The notes under the pieces: generated by a model
Databases searched by the model: none
Seen by the model: the letters and a program-made list of their open reading frames with translations, nothing else
Told to the model about the DNA's origin: nothing
Translations under genes and position numbers: made by a program
Assembly (NCBI GenBank): GCA_045636425.1
Contig: JAZTXM010000019.1
Location: forward strand, 17,597-81,596
Length of the DNA: 64,000 nt
Origin: UMGS1883 sp045636425
GTDB lineage: Bacteria > Bacillota > Clostridia > UMGS1883
Direction: 5' to 3'
Shown: one piece after another, positions 35,096 through 42,817 of the stretch
Position numbering within the stretch: the first letter of the stretch is position 1
Layout: each line of letters starts with the position of its first letter

Positions 35096-35779
35096 ATGAA
35101 AATTTTAATTGTTGATGATGAAAAATTGCTTGTCAAGGGTATTAAATTTAACCTTGAGCAAGACGGCTATGAAACTGAAACAGCCTATGACGGAGAGGAA
35201 GCGCTTAAGCTTGCCAGAGATAAGAGTATATCTTTGATTATTCTTGATTTGATGCTCCCCAACATTGACGGTCTTACGGTATGCCAGAAAATCAGAGAAT
35301 TTTCTTCTGTTCCCATAATTATGCTTACTGCAAAAACCGAGGATATGGACAAAATTCTCGGCCTTGAATATGGTGCAGATGACTATCTTACAAAGCCTTT
35401 TAACATTTTAGAGCTTAAGGCGAGAATCAAAGCGATAATGAGAAGGGTTACAAGTCAGTCAAGCGGCGTAGCAAAATCCTCCGTAAGTGCAGGCGGTATT
35501 GAGCTTGACTACAATCTTCGCCGTGTTAAAACGGGTAATAAAACAATTGAACTCACGGCAAAAGAGTTTGATTTGTGTGACCTTTTTGTTTCAAATCCGG
35601 GAAAAGTATATTCCCGCGAAAATCTTCTTGACATTGTATGGGGATATGATTACCCCGGTGATATAAGAACCGTTGATGTGCATGTAAGACGACTTAGGGA
35701 AAAAATAGAGCCTGACGCCGCGGTTCCCACATATATTCTTACTAAGTGGGGGGTAGGTTACTATTTTAAGGAGAATTAA
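35096..35779 (+). CDS. OmpR/PhoB-family response regulator
   Basis: 227 residues. Receiver domain with acidic pair DD at 7-8, phosphoacceptor Asp51 (LIILDLMLP), Thr in MLTAK and Lys in TKPF; then a winged-helix DNA-binding domain (TAKEFDLCDLFVSNPG, RTVDVHVRRLREKI). Partner of the kinase 7 bases downstream. First gene of a close-packed run reaching the sensory hydrogenase. Confidence 0.95.
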   Translation: MKILIVDDEKLLVKGIKFNLEQDGYETETAYDGEEALKLARDKSISLIILDLMLPNIDGLTVCQKIREFSSVPIIMLTAKTEDMDKILGLEYGADDYLTKPFNILELKARIKAIMRRVTSQSSGVAKSSVSAGGIELDYNLRRVKTGNKTIELTAKEFDLCDLFVSNPGKVYSRENLLDIVWGYDYPGDIRTVDVHVRRLREKIEPDAAVPTYILTKWGVGYYFKEN

Positions 35780-35786
35780 AGAAGGA

Positions 35787-37187
35787 ATGCAGTCCATCCG
35801 CTGGAAGCTGGTGCTGACATATTTTATTATAATCGTGCTTACCCTTGTTACGGTGGGAATATATATAATAAATTCTATTCAGCAGCATATATTGACTCAG
35901 AAAGAAATGGGTACTCTTACCCAGGCAAATGTTCTTTCGGGCTACATATCCCGTTATCAGGAATTAAGCGATGACAGTATCAGAATGATAATGGAGCAGC
36001 AGCAGCTTACAAACAACAGCCGTATGCTTATGCTTAATTCCGAAGCATGTGTTACTTTTGACTCCAATAACGGAGTTATGCAGGATAAATATATGCCTAC
36101 AGATGTTATTCTTGATGCAATCGGGGGAAAGAACTCCGTGCGTCAGATAACAGGGCAGGACGGTGGACTGATTATTTGTGCAGCGGTGCCTGTTTTAAAG
36201 GGGAAGGCAGTGGCAGGTGTGGTATATTACCAGGTTGCGGCAGATGATGTTACCGATTTCATGAATAATATCTATGCTACGCTTATAATGATTATAGTGA
36301 TAATAAGTATCATTATAGGTATCGTAAGCTTTATTATGTCGGGAATCATTACAGAGCCTATTCGCTCCCTCACCCGTAAGCTTTCCGATGCGGCAGATAA
36401 TAACGGAGATTATATAATTGAAAAAACTACAGGTGGGGAAGTAGGACAGCTTATAGACTCATTTAATAAAATGACCTTGCAGATAAAAGAGCAGGAGGGG
36501 AAAAGGCAGGAGTTTGTATCAAATGCTTCCCATGAACTGAAAACTCCCTTAAGCTCCATCAAGCTGATTTCAGACTCGCTCCTCAATGCTCCTGATGCCC
36601 CCCGAGAAATGGTGGATGAGTTTCTCACCGATATGAATGTACAGGTGGACAGACTTACAAGGATTATTGATAAGCTTCTTACCCTTACGAAAATGGATAA
36701 TGCCGCAAATGTTTCCGGCATGGAATTTTCAGTGCAGGATCTTACCGAGCTTTGTTCAAATATTTCTAAAGCACTTCGTCCCCTTGCAGAGCAAAAGCAT
36801 ATTGAGCTTTATTATGAAGCTCCAGCCCCCATTTATTCCAAGATTGAGCGTGACAGAATTTGGGAGGCAATTTATAACATTCTCGACAACAGCATCAAAT
36901 ATACCAAAGAAGGCGGAAAGGTTACCTTAGACATCTCAAAGGATGAAAATAATGTAATCATAGAAATAAGCGATACCGGAATCGGAATTGCCCCCGATGA
37001 AAAATATAAGATTTTTGACCGCTTCTACCGCGTTGACAAGGCACGTGCAAGAGAAACCGGCGGAACGGGATTGGGGCTTTCCATTGCACTCACAGCCATA
37101 GAGCTTCACGGAGGTAACATACAGGTTGAAAGTGAAGAAGGCGAGGGAAGTACTTTCCGCATTATCATCCCCATTACATTTAAATAA
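35787..37187 (+). CDS. sensor histidine kinase with extracytoplasmic domain
   Basis: 466 residues: TM1 about 8-28, extracellular sensor about 30-165, TM2 about 167-190, HAMP, HisKA with phospho-His in SNASHELKTPLSSIK, then HATPase (N box DNSIKYTK, G1 DTGIGIAPDE, F box FDRFYRVD, G2 GTGLGLSI). WalK/PhoR-like organisation. The signal is unknown. The start is ATG 35787 close to AAGGAG/GAAGGA. Confidence 0.95.
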   Translation: MQSIRWKLVLTYFIIIVLTLVTVGIYIINSIQQHILTQKEMGTLTQANVLSGYISRYQELSDDSIRMIMEQQQLTNNSRMLMLNSEACVTFDSNNGVMQDKYMPTDVILDAIGGKNSVRQITGQDGGLIICAAVPVLKGKAVAGVVYYQVAADDVTDFMNNIYATLIMIIVIISIIIGIVSFIMSGIITEPIRSLTRKLSDAADNNGDYIIEKTTGGEVGQLIDSFNKMTLQIKEQEGKRQEFVSNASHELKTPLSSIKLISDSLLNAPDAPREMVDEFLTDMNVQVDRLTRIIDKLLTLTKMDNAANVSGMEFSVQDLTELCSNISKALRPLAEQKHIELYYEAPAPIYSKIERDRIWEAIYNILDNSIKYTKEGGKVTLDISKDENNVIIEISDTGIGIAPDEKYKIFDRFYRVDKARARETGGTGLGLSIALTAIELHGGNIQVESEEGEGSTFRIIIPITFK

Positions 37188-37207
37188 AACGAAAGGATGG
37201 GTGTATT

Positions 37208-38104
37208 ATGAAAAAGTTTATGTCTTTAATGCTCGTAATTATATTGTCGATGACAGTGTTTTCGGCGTGCAACCCCGATGGAACAAAAATAAGCGTTTTC
37301 TTTAAAAATTCCGCAAAAAATGAACTAAGGGAAGAAACAAGAATCGTTAAGGCGGAAAAGGATGCAAGTGCACGCACTATAGCAAGGCTTGCAATAAATG
37401 AGCTTATAAAGGGACCGCAGTTGGAGGGAAGCCGTGGTGTTATCAGTAAATCCGCAAAGCTTATTTCACTTGCGGTAAACGGAAATGTTGCAACGGTTAA
37501 TTTGTCCGGGCACTATCTTGAAAAAAAGGGTGTAGATGAACTTATTTTAAGATTTGCTATAGTGAACACTTTGTGCGATATAAAAGGAATCGATGGTGTC
37601 GTAATTCAGGTGGAGGGGAATAATCTTGTTTCGGAAACAACAGGCAAGGAAATCGGCGTACTCCGAATGGATGACAATATAGTTTTTGCCCCGGAAGATA
37701 AATTAGCGGTGACATTGTATTTCCCCGATAAGAGCTTTGAGCATCTTTCGGGGGAGGTAAGAAGAATAGATGTGCAAAATGCACTTTCGCTCGAAAAAAT
37801 AGTAGTGGATGAGCTTCTTAAAGGCCCGCAGAATAAAGAGCTTTCAGCATCCGTTCCCCAAGGAACAAAGCTTCTTTCCATAGAAGTTAAGGATAAGGTG
37901 TGCTTTGTGAATTTTTCAAAAGAATTTGCGACAGTCTCCGGCTCAGCAGCTACAACGATGGCTTTGTATTCTGTAGTCAATTCACTTTGTACGCTCAAGA
38001 ATATTGAAAGCGTACAGATACTTGTTAACGGAGAAGCAGGCGTGGAATTTGGAAATTTTGTACTGGATATTCCCTATGAGGCAAACTTTTCTTTGGTAGA
38101 ATAG
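37208..38104 (+). CDS. lipoprotein with two GerMN domains
   Basis: 298 residues. Signal sequence with lipobox VFSAC (Cys about 21), then two homologous GerMN (sporulation/germination) domains: ARLAINELIKGP…NVATVNLS and EKIVVDELLKGP…KVCFVNFSKEF, with NTLCDIKGIDGVVIQVEG and NSLCTLKNIESVQILVNG. The two domains repeat the same fold. Anchored outside the membrane; it may bind peptidoglycan or modulate the preceding kinase (inference). Confidence 0.9.
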   Translation: MKKFMSLMLVIILSMTVFSACNPDGTKISVFFKNSAKNELREETRIVKAEKDASARTIARLAINELIKGPQLEGSRGVISKSAKLISLAVNGNVATVNLSGHYLEKKGVDELILRFAIVNTLCDIKGIDGVVIQVEGNNLVSETTGKEIGVLRMDDNIVFAPEDKLAVTLYFPDKSFEHLSGEVRRIDVQNALSLEKIVVDELLKGPQNKELSASVPQGTKLLSIEVKDKVCFVNFSKEFATVSGSAATTMALYSVVNSLCTLKNIESVQILVNGEAGVEFGNFVLDIPYEANFSLVE

Positions 38105-38116
38105 GAGGAAACTAAG

Positions 38117-38473
38117 ATGAAACTTTCAGAAGTAAAAGAAATATTAAACGCAGAGGTTGTTGCAGGTGAAGAATTTCTTGACCGTGAAGTCAAGTCCGCA
38201 TTCGGCAGTGACCTTATGAGCGATGTGCTGGCATTTGTAAAAGACCAGGCACTTCTTCTTACGGGTCTTGTAAACGGGCAGGTAATAAGAACTGCTGAAA
38301 TGATGGATATCAAAGCTATAGTATTTGTACGCGGAAAAAAGCCTACGGAGGATATAGCTGAGCTTGCAAAAGAATATCAGATGGTAGTCATGACTACCGA
38401 CTACACTCTCTATCCCTCATGCGGTAAGCTGTATAGTGCAGGTCTTGTACCCAATGAAGAAAGGGTGGACTAA
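38117..38473 (+). CDS. DRTGG-domain protein of the hydrogenase regulatory set
   Basis: 118 residues, MKLSEVKEILNAEVVAGEEF, with DLMSDVLAFVKDQALLLTGL and AIVFVRGKKPTEDIAELAKE as in DRTGG domains (a CBS-associated fold seen in phosphotransacetylases and beside [FeFe] hydrogenases). Function unknown. Starts 12 bases after the GerMN gene with GGAGG. Confidence 0.82.
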   Translation: MKLSEVKEILNAEVVAGEEFLDREVKSAFGSDLMSDVLAFVKDQALLLTGLVNGQVIRTAEMMDIKAIVFVRGKKPTEDIAELAKEYQMVVMTTDYTLYPSCGKLYSAGLVPNEERVD

Positions 38474-38902
38474 ATGGCAGACACAATGAAACTTCATTAT
38501 ACTGTGGATGCCGATGATTTTACAGTCGCAGGGGAAGCAAGCGGTGCTGTTAAAAAGGTGCTTAAACAGCTTGGATTTTCTCCCGATATTATAAGAAAAG
38601 TTGCAGTTGCCATGTATGAATGTGAAATCAACATGGTTATTCATGCAGACGGGGGAGTGATTGATGTGGAGATTACCCCCGAAAAAATCCGCATGATTCA
38701 CGCTGATAAAGGTCCCGGTATAAAGGATATAGAAAAAGCTATGCAGGAGGGGTATTCTACTGCCGATGACAAGGTAAGAGAGCTTGGCTTCGGTGCAGGT
38801 ATGGGGCTTCCCAATATGAAACGCTATACCGACGAAATGAATATTACTACCAAAATCGGAGAAGGAACTGTTGTTGATATGACAGTATATGTTAATTGCT
38901 AA
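38474..38902 (+). CDS. anti-sigma-factor-like GHKL ATPase
   Basis: 142 residues with an RsbW/SpoIIAB-type HATPase: N box AMYECEINMVIHA, G1 ADKGPGIKD, G2 FGAGMGLPNMKR. A serine-kinase or switch role is known for the family. Directly abuts the DRTGG gene (no gap) and precedes the putative sensory hydrogenase, a conserved neighbourhood in Clostridia. Confidence 0.88.
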   Translation: MADTMKLHYTVDADDFTVAGEASGAVKKVLKQLGFSPDIIRKVAVAMYECEINMVIHADGGVIDVEITPEKIRMIHADKGPGIKDIEKAMQEGYSTADDKVRELGFGAGMGLPNMKRYTDEMNITTKIGEGTVVDMTVYVNC

Positions 38903-38926
38903 TTAAGAAACAGGAGGTGTATTTAG

Positions 38927-40222
38927 ATGCCCTCGGAAAATAAAAAGGAAATATTATATCATAGCGTGCGTCTTAACGAGGATTCGTGTAAAGGATGCAC
39001 AACCTGTATGCGTTACTGTCCCACGCAGGCAATCCGTGTTCAGAACGGAAAAGCAAAAATTATCAAGGAAAAATGCATCGATTGCGGAGAATGTCTCAGA
39101 AGGTGCCCTTACAGAGCGAAGAAAGTCGCAATCGACGGCTTTGATATGCTTGGCTTGTTTAAGCATAATATTGCACTTGTTGCACCTGCCTTTTGCGGAC
39201 AGTTTTCAAAAACTACGGATATAGATGTCATTTTGACAGGTCTTAAAAAAATAGGCTTTGACGATGTGTTTGAAGTAGCATTAGGAGCAGAAGTAATCAC
39301 ACAAAAGACTAAGGAGCTTCTTAAAAGCGGTAATTTGCAAAGACCTGTGATTTCATCTGCCTGTCCTGCAGTGGTAAGGCTTATTGCCGTGCGTTTTCCG
39401 TCCCTTAAAGACAGGATTATTCCGCTGACATCGCCTATGGAGGCAGCGGCACAAATGGCACGGAAAAAGGCTTTGGAAAAAACAGGGCTTAAGGCAGAGG
39501 ATATAGGTATATTTTTCATATCCCCCTGTACGGCAAAGGTAACGGCGGTAAAGCAGCCCCTTGCACTTGCAAAGTCGGAGGTTGACGGCGTTTTGGCGGT
39601 AAAGGATGTGTATATGCGTTTAGCACAGGCTATCACCTCGGTTAAAGAGGTGGAGAAGCTTTCTTTTGCAGGCAGAGAGGGGATTAACTGGGCTCGAAGC
39701 GGAGGAGAGGCAAAGGCTCTCGGAATAAAAAATTATATTGCCGTTGACGGAATACATAATGTAATAAGGCTTCTTGAGGAAGTCGAGGACGAGAAAATCA
39801 AGAATATTGATTTTATAGAAGCTCTTGCCTGCAACAGCGGTTGTACAGGCGGTCCGCTTAATGTGGAAAATGAGTTTGTGGCAAACTCACGTCTCAGAAA
39901 TATGACGGAGGGAATAAATAACCCTGCGGTAGAATGTGGAGAGCTTAGTCTTTTATGGGATAAAAAGGTTGAGTACGAGCCGCTTTCACCCCTCGACAGT
40001 AATATGAACGAAGCTATGCGAAAAATGAAGCAGATGGAAGAAATTTATCAAAGGCTACCCCAGCTTGACTGCGGAAGCTGCGGAAGTCCCAGTTGCCGTG
40101 ACTTCGCAGAGGATATTGTAAGGGGCAAAGCTCAGGAGAGGGACTGCATTTTCCGTCTGAGGGAAAAAATAGAAATGCTTGCCAAGGAAATAACGGAGCT
40201 TGGCAAGATGGTTGAGGAGTAA
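38927..40222 (+). CDS. putative sensory [FeFe] hydrogenase (HydS-like)
   Basis: 431 residues. Two [4Fe-4S] ferredoxin motifs (CKGCTTCMRYC, CIDCGECLRRC; about 21-60). The H-cluster domain has variant motifs: L1 SSACPAV (canonical TSCCPxW), L2 SPCTAKV, L3 EALACNSGCTGG. The four cluster-binding Cys positions are kept; the proton-relay Cys is Ala. A C-terminal extra [4Fe-4S] domain (CGSCGSPSCRDF…C, about 384-410) and a short coiled coil follow. The Cys-to-Ala change and C-terminal sensor-like domain fit group D putative sensory hydrogenases such as that of Thermoanaerobacter. H2 sensing and control of the downstream operon are inferred. Confidence 0.88.
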   Translation: MPSENKKEILYHSVRLNEDSCKGCTTCMRYCPTQAIRVQNGKAKIIKEKCIDCGECLRRCPYRAKKVAIDGFDMLGLFKHNIALVAPAFCGQFSKTTDIDVILTGLKKIGFDDVFEVALGAEVITQKTKELLKSGNLQRPVISSACPAVVRLIAVRFPSLKDRIIPLTSPMEAAAQMARKKALEKTGLKAEDIGIFFISPCTAKVTAVKQPLALAKSEVDGVLAVKDVYMRLAQAITSVKEVEKLSFAGREGINWARSGGEAKALGIKNYIAVDGIHNVIRLLEEVEDEKIKNIDFIEALACNSGCTGGPLNVENEFVANSRLRNMTEGINNPAVECGELSLLWDKKVEYEPLSPLDSNMNEAMRKMKQMEEIYQRLPQLDCGSCGSPSCRDFAEDIVRGKAQERDCIFRLREKIEMLAKEITELGKMVEE

Positions 40223-40227
40223 TATAA

Positions 40228-40557
40228 ATGACTGTAAAAGAAATTGCTAATAAGCTTGAATTAAAAGAAATTTGTGCTGATGAAAATGCCGACAGGGAGG
40301 TTACAGGTTGCTACATTGGCGACCTTCTCAGCCTTGTTATGAGTAAAGCACAGAGCGGCGATGCATGGATTACCATTCAAGGGAATATAAATGTACCTGC
40401 CGTTGCATCACTTACAGACTCGGCAATGGTAATCATTGCGGAAAATATGCAGCTTGATACTGCGGCACTTACACGTGCAAAGCAGGAGGGAATCCCCGTA
40501 TATGCATCAGAAAAAAGTGCATTTGATTTAGCGTGCGGAATTAAGGAATGCCTATGA
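40228..40557 (+). CDS. second DRTGG-domain protein
   Basis: 109 residues: EVTGCYIGDLLSLVMSKAQS and GDAWITIQGNINVPAVASL are DRTGG-like. 5 bases after hydS and overlapping the PHP gene (ATGA). Homologous in fold to 38117-38473 but not a near copy. Confidence 0.8.
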   Translation: MTVKEIANKLELKEICADENADREVTGCYIGDLLSLVMSKAQSGDAWITIQGNINVPAVASLTDSAMVIIAENMQLDTAALTRAKQEGIPVYASEKSAFDLACGIKECL

Positions 40558-41243
40558 AGTGTTATTATGATTTTCATATTCATTCCTGTCTTTCTCCCTG
40601 TGCGGATATGGATATGACTCCTCACAGTATAGCAGGAATGAGTTACATAAACGGGCTTAATGCCATTGCAGTTGCAGACCACAACACAGCACGGAATATC
40701 CGTGCTGTAGCTCGTGCTGCCGAGCAGTACGGAGTGTGTGTTGTTCCCGCAATTGAAGCGGAAAGTGCCGAAAACGTGCATCTTCTGTGCCTTTTTCCAA
40801 GCATCGGGGCGGCAGAGGATATGGGGTTTCTTTTGGAAGAGCATCTTCCTCCCATAAAAAACCGTCCCGATATTTTTGGTGAGCAGTGGATAATGAATGA
40901 GTGTGACGAAAAAGTGGGGGAGATAGAAAAGCTCCTTATAAATGCTACCGATATTCCGATAGAACAAATAAAGGAAGAAACCGAAAAACGCGGTGGTGTT
41001 TGTATTGCGGCACATATTGACAGGGAGAAAAACGGCATTGTGGCAACGCTCGGTTGGGTGCCTGAGTATCTGAATTTCAAAACTCTCGAAGTATCCTCAA
41101 AGGCACAGGATTTTTCCAAAGAGGAAAAATACAAATATATTACCGACAGTGATGCACATATCCTTACAAATATTTCTGAAAAAATCAACTTTTTGGAGCT
41201 TGATGAAATAACTCCTGAAAAAATAATTGATTTTTTGAAATAA
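40554..41243 (+). CDS. PHP-domain phosphoesterase
   Basis: 229 residues from ATG 40554 (AAGGA 6 bases upstream; overlap ATGA with the previous stop). Metal motifs: DFHIHSCLSPC, VADHNTA, IEAES, AAHIDRE and TDSDAH. Commonly found beside the DRTGG/HydS genes in Clostridia. Probably a metal-dependent phosphatase; the substrate is unknown. Last gene of the regulatory run. Confidence 0.88.
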   Translation: MKCYYDFHIHSCLSPCADMDMTPHSIAGMSYINGLNAIAVADHNTARNIRAVARAAEQYGVCVVPAIEAESAENVHLLCLFPSIGAAEDMGFLLEEHLPPIKNRPDIFGEQWIMNECDEKVGEIEKLLINATDIPIEQIKEETEKRGGVCIAAHIDREKNGIVATLGWVPEYLNFKTLEVSSKAQDFSKEEKYKYITDSDAHILTNISEKINFLELDEITPEKIIDFLK

Positions 41244-41268
41244 AAACTGTTTTTTTCGTATTTTTAGG

Positions 41269-41297
41269 TAGACAAAGAGCTTTTAATTTGTTATAAT
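41269..41297 (+). promoter_or_regulatory. sigma-A promoter of the hydrogenase structural operon
   Basis: TAGACA (41269-41274), 17 bases, TATAAT (41292-41297). Expected start near 41304. Confidence 0.8.
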
Positions 41298-41306
41298 TGT
41301 TTAGGT

Positions 41307-41335
41307 GATATTGTAATCGATATTGCAATATCGAT
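41307..41335 (+). promoter_or_regulatory. palindromic operator candidate for the hydrogenase operon
   Basis: Perfect 20-bp palindrome ATCGATATTGCAATATCGAT at 41316-41335, about +12 to +31 from the predicted start, with an extra direct half-site GATATTG at 41307-41313. The site differs from the Rex consensus (TTGTTAAN4TTAACAA). An unknown repressor or the nearby response regulator could bind. Confidence 0.65.
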
Positions 41336-41381
41336 ATAATTATGATTTTAATTAATTTTTATAATTTTAGGAGGTTAAGTC

Positions 41382-41876
41382 ATGGCAAAAGAAGCAGTTA
41401 TTCCCTTCAAGGGAACAGCAGAGCAGGAAGCAGAGCTTATGAGCGTAATCGCACAGTACAAAGATCAGGACGGCGCTCTTATCCCTGTTCTCCATCAGGC
41501 ACAGGAAATCTACGGGTACCTTCCGATCGAGGTTCAGACAATGATCGCTGACGGTCTTGGTGTTCCCCTTGCCGAGGTTTACGGTGTTGTAACATTCTAC
41601 ACACAGTTCTCTCTCAATCCTAAGGGTGAGTATAAGATTGGTGTATGTCTCGGTACCGCATGCTACGTTAAGGGAAGCGGAGATATTTTGGATAAGTTCA
41701 AGGAACTTGCAGGTATTGATGTAGACGGTTGCACACCCGACGGAAAGTTCTCTCTTGAGGCTACTCGTTGTATCGGTGCTTGCGGTCTTGCACCTGTATT
41801 TACAATTAATGAGGATGTTTACGGTCGTGTTACCGCAGACGATGTCCCCGCTATTTTTGCAAAGTATCAGGACTGA
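41382..41876 (+). CDS. hydC: NAD-linked hydrogenase subunit HydC (NuoE-like)
   Basis: 164 residues, thioredoxin-fold [2Fe-2S] protein. Ligands C in CLGTACYVKGS (two Cys) and CIGACGLAP (two Cys). EIYGYLPIEVQTMIADGLGVP is typical. Small subunit of the electron-bifurcating hydrogenase. GGAGG 10 bases before ATG; the stop overlaps the next start (TGATG). Confidence 0.93.
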   Translation: MAKEAVIPFKGTAEQEAELMSVIAQYKDQDGALIPVLHQAQEIYGYLPIEVQTMIADGLGVPLAEVYGVVTFYTQFSLNPKGEYKIGVCLGTACYVKGSGDILDKFKELAGIDVDGCTPDGKFSLEATRCIGACGLAPVFTINEDVYGRVTADDVPAIFAKYQD

Positions 41877-42430
41877 TGCAGGAAATCAGTTTAAATATTC
41901 TTGACATTGTTCAGAATTCAATCCGTGCAAATGCCACTTTGATTGAAGTAATAATAGAAGAAACTCCTTCAAAAGATGTCTTTGCCTTCACGGTAAAGGA
42001 TAACGGATGCGGTATGGATGCGGAAATGGTAAAAAGAGTCAGTGACCCTTTTATCACCACCAGGACAACACGTAAGGTGGGGCTTGGTATTTCGCTTCTT
42101 AAATCTTTGGCACAGCAGGCAGGCGGAGATATAAAGCTTGAAAGCGAGGTAGGCGTAGGTACAGTAATTCGTGCCGATTTTTCCTACAGTCATATTGACC
42201 GGCAGCCCCTTGGGGACATTTCGGCGGTTATGGTTTCGCTTATCAGCATGAATCCAAAGCTTGATTTTGTGTATACCCATTCATTTGAAAATGAGAAGTT
42301 TCAGCTCGATACCCGTGAGCTTAGGAAAATCTTAGGCGATGAGGTAAGCTTCAGTGAAATCAGCGTTGCACAGTGGATTGGAGAATATATTAACGAAAAT
42401 TTAACCGAAATTTACGGAGGTGCGAATTAA
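41876..42430 (+). CDS. GHKL ATPase in the hydrogenase operon
   Basis: 184 residues: N box DIVQNSIRANATLIEV, G1 VKDNGCGMDAEM, G2 KVGLGISLLKSLA. It has the ATP-binding domain of a histidine kinase but no His-phosphotransfer domain or sensor. The same gene is often found inside hydABC operons; role unknown. Overlaps hydC by one base. Confidence 0.88.
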   Translation: MQEISLNILDIVQNSIRANATLIEVIIEETPSKDVFAFTVKDNGCGMDAEMVKRVSDPFITTRTTRKVGLGISLLKSLAQQAGGDIKLESEVGVGTVIRADFSYSHIDRQPLGDISAVMVSLISMNPKLDFVYTHSFENEKFQLDTRELRKILGDEVSFSEISVAQWIGEYINENLTEIYGGAN

Positions 42431-42431
42431 T

Positions 42432-42800
42432 ATGAAAAGCATAGCAGAACTTGAAGCTATTAAGAAAAAGGTTCTTGATAATGTAAATCTCAGACAGGAG
42501 AGAGAAGAGGGCGTAAGAGTTGTTGTAGGTATGGCTACATGCGGTATCGCAGCAGGTGCACGTCCCGTTATGACAGCTTTCCTCGAGGAAGCAAGCAAGC
42601 GTAATCTTAATAATGTTGTTATTGAGCAGACAGGCTGCATCGGTATGTGTGCACTTGAGCCTATTGTTGAAGTTTATGTTCCCGGTAAGGAAAAGGTAAC
42701 ATACGTTAAGATGACAGCAGAAAAGGTTGCAAAGATTGTATCCGACCATATCGTTAACGGTGCTCCCGTTATCGAATATACAGTTGGAGCACAGAAGTAA
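42432..42800 (+). CDS. thioredoxin-like [2Fe-2S] ferredoxin
   Basis: About 122 residues from ATG 42432 (CGGAGG upstream). Ligands in MATCGIAAGARP and GCIGMCALEPIVEVY. Similar to the N-terminal domain of HydB. Likely an extra electron carrier of the complex. The earlier GTG 42420 falls inside the ribosome site. Confidence 0.88.
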   Translation: MKSIAELEAIKKKVLDNVNLRQEREEGVRVVVGMATCGIAAGARPVMTAFLEEASKRNLNNVVIEQTGCIGMCALEPIVEVYVPGKEKVTYVKMTAEKVAKIVSDHIVNGAPVIEYTVGAQK

Positions 42801-42817
42801 GAGAGGAGTGTAATTAA

